DNA from: Panorpa germanica
Taxonomy: Eukaryota > Arthropoda > Insecta > Mecoptera > Panorpidae
Assembly (NCBI GenBank): GCA_963678705.1
Contig: CAVMBN010000126.1
Coordinates: 62,001-126,000 of the forward strand
Length of the DNA: 64,000 bases
Direction: 5' to 3'
Below, piece by piece: positions 56,836 through 64,000 of the stretch (its first letter is position 1; each line of letters opens with the position of its first letter). The notes beneath the pieces are model-generated. The model did no database searches. It was given only the letters and a program-made list of their open reading frames with translations, and was not told the DNA's origin. The translations under genes and the position numbers were made by a program.

Positions 56836-57826
56836 CTAGAGTTTACCCCCGTCGCAAGCGACGACTGTCTTTTGTGTGTGAATTGAATTTTATTTTAAAT
56901 TTCTTTTTCCATTTTTAAATTGAAATATTTAACTCGTTCTATATTAATTTTACATATAACAACAAATAATATTTTTTGTATTACTCATGCGGGGAAAGTA
57001 CTATCTTGACGCTCGCTGTTGCGGTTGAAAAAGAACCGTTTGCCTATTTAAAAATTACGCGTGAGTTTTTTCATAAATAAAACAGTTATTTAAGTGTGAC
57101 AAGTTTACATATCGCTTCGCTCGTGCGTTCAACTTCGCTTTTGTGAGCAATCGACAACTTGTCGCACATGTTGCACAATATTCTATTATATAAACTGACT
57201 AAAAAATATATTTTTTTCAACAAAATATAAATTTCAATTTATTTAGAATTAAGCCAACTTTTTTTCAAAATTAGGGATTTTTTTTTCGATTCATAAATTA
57301 GATACCAAAGTAGCCTATATAAAAAATTTCAACTTTCCAGCACAATTTTTGCCCTCAGCAAAAACCGCCCCCGTGCCACCAAATATATTTTTGAAACATT
57401 TAATTTTTTTTTAACATGATATTACATTATTACAAAATTCAAATTTTGAGCTTTCTCAAAAGTTTTCTACTGGGCCCCATAATTAATTCAGGGCCCCTTT
57501 TATAAAATATTGAATTTCTAAATTTTGAAATGTGTATATATTTACGAGCGTAATACAAATGCAAAATTTCAACTTTATATCTTTTACGAATAAAAAGTTA
57601 TATTGTAAAAAGTGCCCATTTTATTCAGTTTTTCCTAAATTACGGGTTTCCAGGAAATTTAGTGGGAAATCCGGGTACGCCAAAAGTCTTAGAACTTTTT
57701 TCTCTACTAAATAGGAAATTTTAAAGAACTTCCCTGAAGCCGTTTTTGAGCTACCATACAAAATTCGAATCAAACATATAAACATATAAGATTATAAATA
57801 TACACCTGGGACATTATAATATAGGA
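56836..57826 (-). mobile_element. Non-autonomous Helitron unit with a 200-bp insertion
   Basis: Left end CTAGAG at 56836, hairpin CGTCGCTTGCGACG (minus). Right end (minus) TCCTATATTATAATGTCCC preceded by A at 57827. Collinear with 28132-28901 except for the insertion at 56984-57183. Confidence 0.72.
56984..57183. mobile_element. About 200-bp insertion flanked by TATTA
   Basis: Absent from the paralogue at 28255-28270. It begins CTCATGCGGGGAAAGTACTA and ends ...GCACAATATTC, with TATTA at 56979-56983 and 57184-57188. Higher GC than its surroundings. No terminal inverted repeats or A-tail; family unknown. Confidence 0.55.
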
Positions 57827-57866
57827 TAAACATACAAATATACACTTGGAACATTATAATATAGGA
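57827..57866 (-). mobile_element. 5' terminal fragment of the small Helitron family
   Basis: Same 40 bp as 45373-45412. A different Helitron (56836-57826) sits at its inner end. Confidence 0.6.
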
Positions 57867-58304
57867 TGAATAAATATAAATTCAGATATGGTTCACAACC
57901 CAAGTGTATATTTTCAAGAAAGAGAATGTTTTATTCATTTTGATATTCCAAAATAGTGAATAGTTAAGTTTAACTCTTCTGTGATATTAATTTGTTTCAA
58001 TAAATTTGAATTTGCCGCTTTTAAGTTGGTCCTTCTGGTCATCGAAATGGCAGAGATAGTGTCTGAGTAACAGTGCGAAGTTTGGTCGCATATCTAGTCC
58101 CGCCTTCGAGATATATGTTAGTACAGTTTTTTTTAACACTAATGCCTGTAACGTGTTCCAATAAATGCATAAAAATTATCGCCTCACAAATATAGTCAGC
58201 CTGTATATCCATGTAAATTGTATCGCTTTAGTATTCTATTTTGGGAATTAAAAAAACCTATTTATATTTCCTTATAATTGTTTCGCATAATCTCATTTAA
58301 AGTA
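57867..58304. repeat. Duplicated flank Q (partner of 45413-46044)
   Basis: Lacks the GT...AG stretch 45673-45898 of the partner exactly, apart from one extra T. It ends at the BEL2 LTR. Confidence 0.8.
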
Positions 58305-58306
58305 AT

Positions 58307-58626
58307 TGGGTTTTTATTTTTTAACACTTATATTAACACAATTTGAAATAAGAGGATACATATAACAATACAAAATATGATGGTTCTTGATTTAATTAAA
58401 TTTGCTCTTGTTACTGGGTTGAGAGCTCTAGATGAAGTGGTCTGAAATTGCAACAGACCGCTTCAAACTCGAATATAAAACACAAAAGAGCAAATCCAAA
58501 CTATATTTAATAACAGAAAGCATAATAATATAAAGAAATGAACAAATAAACAGAGACAATACAATATTTCAATTAATCAAAAAAAGTACAAAATATATTA
58601 CATCAAATTGAGATTTTACTTTAACA
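58307..58626 (-). repeat. BEL2 candidate 3' LTR
   Basis: 320 bp, minus strand starting TGTTAAAGTAAAATC and ending AAAAACCCA. The upstream purine-rich CCTGGGAG is in polypurine-tract position. The left boundary coincides with the break of the duplicated flank Q. Without the partner LTR the call rests on position and TG/CA ends. Confidence 0.55.
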
Positions 58627-58658
58627 TAACTCCCAGGGTTGGAATTACTTAGGAATTC

Positions 58659-59009
58659 CTAAGCTTCCTGATTTGGGAGTATCGCTAAGTTGCGAACTGC
58701 TCTCTTGATGGGGCCTGTGGAAGTCTGCACTATAGCGACGCGTTGTTGTTGATCTGGACCAGATATCAATTCAGTAATTCGACCGAGGATCCAATTAAAT
58801 GGAGGAGAATTATCGTCTTTTATTAGTATCAGCGAACCGATTGCCATTTCAGGTCCTGAAGTTACCTTCCACTTAGTTCGCTGTTGAAGGTGATGAATGT
58901 AATCCGATGTCCATCTGCGCCAGTAGTGTTGGATGCACTGTTGAACATAATTGAATCGAGGCAGCTTGCTCATATTAGTAATATTTGAGGGATTTGGAAT
59001 TGTAGTCAA
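58659..59009 (-). pseudogene. BEL2 C-terminal tail (DUF5641)
   Basis: 116 codons; LTTIPNPSN, RFNYVQQCIQHYWRRWTSDY, GSLILIKDDNSPPFNWILGR and KRAVRNLAILP are the standard BEL/Pao tail after the integrase. It overlaps the end of the long ORF by four bases in another frame because of the deletion described for 59006-63415. Confidence 0.88.
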
Positions 59010-62000
59010 CGGTTGTACAAATTCGTACCGTTATCAGAATATATGACGCTGGGTTTTCCACGGCGAGACATAAATCGTTTAAGTGCCGAAAGAAAGTTCT
59101 GCGTGGTTAAATCCGTCACTAATTCAAGGTGAACTGCCTTTGTGGAAAAACAAATGAATAAGCATATATATGATTTAATTAAAATGCTCCCGCGACCTAA
59201 TTTATTCTTAATCATTATGGGACCCGCATAATCAATTCCCGTTGCCTTCAATGGAAATTCAAAGGTAACCCTATCACTGGGTAAATCACCCATTATCGGG
59301 TTAGGTAATTTAGGACGGTATTTAAAACAGGTGACGCAATTGTGAACTATTTTCTTTGCTAAGGACATACCTGATAATGGCCAAAATTTTTCGCGGAGAG
59401 AAAATAAAACCGCTTGAGGGCCAGCATGAAACATTCTTCTGTGTTCATAAATCATTATTATTTTGGTCAAGGGGTGATCAGACGCTAAAACCACAGGGTG
59501 TTTTTTATTGAAGTCAAATTCTGAATGTTTTAATCGTCCACCAACACGTATAATTCCATGCTCGTCGATAAAAGGATTTAAAGACAGCAGTCTGCTTGAC
59601 TTGTTTACGTGTTGGTTTTTAATCAAAAATTCGAGTTCTGATGTAAAAGATTCCGACTGTGATACTTTAATTAAAACGTTCATGGAAGTTTCTAGTTCAG
59701 ATATGGTTAAAGGTCCAAAGGTTTTATTTTTAGGATTTGAACAATTTTTTATGAAACGCATACAATATGCAGTGACTCTTTTTAAAGTCCTTAATGAGGA
59801 ATATAAACTAAAAATGTTTAATGTTAATTCGACATTGGCGCTTATGATAGTAGGTTTCTTTTTGTCAGGTAAAGTGTCTACTATAAAGTTATTTAACGGC
59901 CATGTCTCATATGAATTAAATAACCAGGAAGAGCCATTCCACCATAAAATATTATTCAACAAATTTTGGGGTTCTATACCTCTCGATATAAGATCAGCAG
60001 GATTAGACTCAGAGGCAATATGACGCCATTGCACTATAGACATCATATTACTCTGTATTTCTGAAATTCGATTTGCCACAAAAGTTCTTAATGTGCTCGG
60101 ACTTAGTTTCAACCATGACAAAAATATAGTTGAATCGGACCAAAGATATATATTTGAAATTGTAATGGATAATGTGTTTGTCACTTTGGATGTCATTCTA
60201 TGCAATTTAATAGCTGAACATAGTTCAAGTCGAGGTATTGTTATGGTTTTTAATGGTGTGATTTTAGATTTTGAACAGAGAAGTGTTATATTGCAATTAT
60301 TGTAAGAGTCGATACTCTTTAAATACAAGCATGCACCGTACGCTTTCTCAGATGCGTCACAGAATCCATGAAGTTCGTTTCTTAGGCTATTCCTTACTAA
60401 GGTGTGGCGTGGTATACTCAAAATGTTAAGTTTGCTCAGATTGACTATCAAAGATGTCCAATTAGTATGTAACTTAAGCGGAATTGGATCATCCCAATTT
60501 AAATCATATGACCATAACATTTGCAATAGTATTTTAAAATTTATAATGTACGGTGAGAGAAGTCCTAAAGGATCAAATATTTTAGATACAAATGACAAAA
60601 TAGTTCGCTTTGTAATTATAACGGGAATATCAATGCTGGTAATGTTGTATTTAAACGAATCAGTGTGAGGATTCCATTCTACGCCAAGGGTTCTTAATTT
60701 ATTTGAATCGCCTAATTGAATGTTATTAATACAGTTATTTAATTGTTCGACTTGTTCAATTGAATCGGGAGAATTGGAAAACCATTTTCGCAGCTTAAAT
60801 CCGGAGGCCTTTAAAATTGAGTCAATTTCTACACATTTATTTGATAATTCATCAACTGTTTCCGAGCCAGTAAGTAAATCGTCTACATAAAAATCTTCTA
60901 ATATCGCTTTAGACGCAATGGGATGCGTTAGTTTACACTCATATCCAAGCTGGCAGAGGCTTCTTATAGCTAAGAATGACGCAGACGCGGTTCCGTAGGT
61001 GACTGTATTTAATTGATATGACAATAATGGATCGCAAGGACTGGATCGCCATAGAATCTGTTGAAGATTTCTTTGCGCAGGGTTTACCAAGACCTGTCGA
61101 TACATCATTGCGATATCGGCAATAACTACATATGGGTATTGTCGAAATCTAAGTAGAATTGATAACAGGTCATTTTGGATTGTGGGTCCTACTGCCTGTA
61201 AATTATTTATTGAAATGCCTGAAGTGGTTTGCATTGACCCATCAAAAACAACACGAAGTTTGCTGGTTGTGCTGCTAGGTTTTAGCACACCATGATGCGG
61301 TAAAAAAAATGAATTTTCTAATATATTTTGGTCAGGGTTAACGGTCATGTGATTTAATTTTATGTATTCGTTCATAAAATCTGAATATAACCTTTTAAGT
61401 TCTGGGTTTGCGATTAGTTTTTTTTCAAGTGAAAGAAATCTCTTCATTGCTAGAGATTTGGATTCGCCAAGTAAGTTAGGGGATTCCTTGAATGGAATTG
61501 TGACTACAAATCGACCGTCTTCATTACGTGTCATGGTTTTTTGGTAATGAGTCTCGCATGCAATTTCTTCGTTGAAGTGAGGGTTTGCATTTTCCACAGA
61601 CTCAATTTCCCAAAACTGCTGGAGTTGAGTTTGAATTTCCATGTTTTGTGACATATAACAATGCATGGATCTAGTTCTATTACGCATTCCTGTGATAATC
61701 CATCCTAATACAGTTTTTTGAACTGATAAACCGTTTTTTCCAAGGCTCATTTTACCAATGCTTAATAAATGCCAAAATATATCAGCGCCTAATAGTAAAT
61801 CAATCCCTTTGGATTTAAAGAATAATGGATCAGCAAGTTTGACATATTTTGGTAACTTTATATTTGGCGATTCAATGTCACAGGTGGGTACGTTATCTGT
61901 TATTTTGTTAATGACAAAACAACTCAATGGTTTTGAGAAAGTATTGTGCATTGAGTTCAAAATTATGTTTATTTTATTATTTATTTGGGTTCTGGACCGT

Positions 62001-63415
62001 CCCAAACCTAATACAGCAATATTGGCTAGTTCAAAGGGTAATTGTAACTGGTTTGCTAATTCTTTCGTAATAAAGCTAGTCTGGCTACCGCTATCGAGGA
62101 GAGCACGAGCCGTTACTAGTTTACCATTAGCATCAGGAATTTCAACTAGGGCTGTTGACAATAATACACTATTAGACTCAGAAACTTGACCTGTGAGAGT
62201 GAATTTATTATTATTATCATGATTTGATTCTACAGTTGGGATAGAATTATGTAAAATAGTGTTATGCCGCCCTTGGCATAAGTGACAATTAAAAACGGAT
62301 GGACAACTTTCGGCAAAATGTCCAGGCCTTAAACAATTGAAGCATAGATTTTTTTTACCAATCTCAATGTATCTACCATCAATAGTGAGCTTAGAGATAC
62401 TAGGACATTTATAAGTCAAATGTTTATCATTACAGAAGAAACAGGTAGCTATTTTAGTAGAAACAAGTGATTTGCGCAAATTTGACCTGGGGGTAGGTTT
62501 GTTATTATCCCTTGTTTCTAAGATTTCGGCTCTTTCTGATAATATTCTTAAAAGAGATTCGAAAGTGGGATTAGGTACTCTCGACTCCGGTGAAGAATAC
62601 CACTTTTCCTGAGTATCTTTGTCAAGTTTCTTTAATGTAATGTGCGTAATGATAGCATCCCAACAATATTCTCGTGGTATTACGTTTTGTAGTGCCACTA
62701 TATGTTTCCTTACGTGCGTGGTAATGGTTCTTAAGTTGGCACTGGATTCAATATTTGTGGATGGCGTGTCTATAAAGGATTGCAAGTGATGAGCGATAAT
62801 TAGTCGCTTATTATCATATCTATCTAATAGAAGTTGCCATGCTGAGTTGTAATTTTCTGGTGTTACTTCCACGGACGTAATAACCTCTAGAGCATCACCG
62901 ATTAGTAAGTTTCTTAAATGATAAAATTTTGTGGAGAAATCGTATTTTTGTTTGGAATGTACTAAACTAATGAACATGGACTTAAACTGTGACCATTCCG
63001 TAATATCTCCACTAAAGACTTTAATTTCTATTTTCCGTAATTGTTCTGAGTCCGTATGTCCGCTACAGCATTGGTTATTACTTTCTTTGATTTTAAATTT
63101 TGAATTTTCTGATTCATCAATTACTTTATTCAGTAACGCCATTAATTTACTATATTTTTTTATGAAATCATTTACATCGACGTCTATTTTACTTATTTCT
63201 GTTTCATCTTCAGAACCGCATAATATCTCTCTTTCTAGGGCAATGGATTTAAATTGATCTAGAAGTGGATTAAGTAGGGAAAGTCGTATTTTTATTTCAC
63301 TTAGCTCATATGTTGTTGCGTCGTTGGGATTAATTAGTTTAGACTCTTCGATATGCAAATTCAGTTCTTTAGTTAATGCTGCGCTTTGAATTTTCAGCTT
63401 TTTTGCCAATGCCAT
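59006..63415 (-). pseudogene. BEL2 Gag-Pol polyprotein, integrase truncated
   Basis: 1,469 codons open from ATG (MALAKKLKIQSA). DUF1759 Gag at about 130-280; Cys/His clusters at about 325-385 (CFFCNDKH; CFNCLRPGHFAESC; CHLCQGRHN); protease ALLDSGSQTSFI near 440; RT with VVFDGSM, VIADIAMMYRQ and YVDD near 843; RNase H-like HGFCDASEKAYGACLYL and LWSDSTIFLSWL; H2C2 finger HRRMFHAGP...CVTCFKYRP; integrase core GIDYAGP and SDNGTN. The frame then hits a deletion joining the SDNGTN segment to the LTTIP tail. The catalytic Glu block (GGLWE in BEL1) and about 100 residues are lost. Everything before it lacks stops, unlike BEL1. Confidence 0.92.
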
Positions 63416-64000
63416 TGTAAACGAATAGTAAAATTATTTTATGCAAAATTAAAAAATGTGGAATAAAGATTTTATAATAGAAAACAATCAAATTATTTAT
63501 AATTAAATTGAAATTATACTGAACTGATACAAAACTGTTGAGTATAAACGCCAACGAAAACAATGCCTTAAAAATAAACTGAATAGATTGTGACGTCACA
63601 CTATTGTGCTTCAATAGAATAGAAAAAATGAATAATACTTTTACAATAAAATTGTTTAGATAGGGTATCAATATTGCAATTTATAGAAATTCTGGACAAA
63701 CGTTTGCCTGGTAGACAAATTGATATGACTATCTGGTAAACCGCAAAAGTTGATTTTTAATAAATAATACGTACAAACATTAAACTCATCAAATAGATTA
63801 ATAGAAAAAAACTCCAAAATAAGATACTTGGTACAATTTATGAGGACGATAGTGCATGTAATAAATATAGGAAAAATAATATAATAGGAAGTTCCCAGGT
63901 CACTTACTAATTTAAATGATCTATCCACTATGAGACTGCCTCGTGATGATATTAAACGCTGGATGCGGATGTCTGGCCACGATGAAGCTTGCTCGTATGG
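63416..64000 (-). other. BEL2 5' leader (up to window edge)
   Basis: By comparison with BEL1, whose leader is about 820 bp, this should be untranslated leader. A minus-strand open frame at 63668-64000 runs off the window; it has a hydrophobic low-complexity end and no family match I can see. No primer site recognised. Confidence 0.45.

Larger units (their letters stand above)
58307..64000 (-). mobile_element. BEL/Pao LTR retrotransposon (BEL2), 5' end outside the window
   Basis: Minus-strand element with candidate 3' LTR 58307-58626, DUF5641-type tail, long Gag-Pol ORF and leader. No second LTR copy occurs up to 64000, so the 5' LTR must lie beyond the window or be lost. It is a different family member from BEL1; the proteins are clearly related but well diverged. 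Confidence 0.82.

Noticed and set aside
56984-57183. tRNA-derived SINE
   Set aside because: I could not find A and B box-like promoter motifs or a tail.
63668-64000. Minus-strand open frame with a GTAAGT donor-like site near 63907, possible host exon
   Set aside because: Position fits the BEL2 leader, the end is hydrophobic low complexity, and no family is recognisable; the window edge prevents a test.

Overview
The window looks like a transposon-dominated stretch of an insect nuclear genome. The evidence is high AT content, short GT-AG introns, BEL/Pao, copia and Ty3-type LTR elements, an endonuclease/reverse-transcriptase LINE, Helitrons and TTAA-flanked MITEs. The lysine/glutamate-rich LINE resembles families common in ants, so Hymenoptera is my guess, but that is familiarity and not a measurement. 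I see no rRNA, tRNA or CRISPR locus, and no protein gene I would call intact and host-functional.

Layout. 1-6994: a 3,672-bp unit repeated in tandem, holding a 5'-truncated LINE, unidentified AT-rich DNA and a 155-bp satellite array. 7192-12325 (minus): a Helitron whose long protein starts with two tandem domains resembling the herpesvirus tegument-type cysteine deubiquitinase (C76), then a 46-residue basic repeat and a HUH Rep domain. An internal deletion has removed the Rep tyrosine region and the front half of the helicase. 13750-21237: a palindromic MITE split by a near-complete BEL/Pao element (BEL1) with 649-bp LTRs and a 5-bp target duplication. 22291-40186: head-to-tail arrays of non-autonomous Helitrons (5' TC, 3' hairpin plus CTAG), one containing an almost full-length LINE (29665-33995). 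40255-45227: internally deleted Ty3-like elements sharing an LTR. 46481-51833: an AGC (MSK-like) kinase pseudogene split in its ATP-binding lobe by a copia element. 53050-53990 (minus): relic of a Mutator-like transposase joined to an exonuclease-like segment. 55154-58304: second copies of segments also found at 26405 and 45413. 58307-64000 (minus): a second BEL/Pao element (BEL2).

How it fits together. Almost everything is explained by nested insertion. The order can be read from target duplications (BEL1 AATAC, copia GTTAC, LINE 15 bp, MITE TTAA, Helitron A^T) and from paralogous empty sites inside the window. Nearly every coding region carries stops, frameshifts or deletions, so activity would need helpers elsewhere.

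The least ordinary items are the duplicated C76-like domain with complete candidate catalytic residues on a Helitron, the Helitron tandem arrays with re-used insertion points, and the kinase/copia junction where the reading frame resumes exactly across a 4.4-kb insertion.
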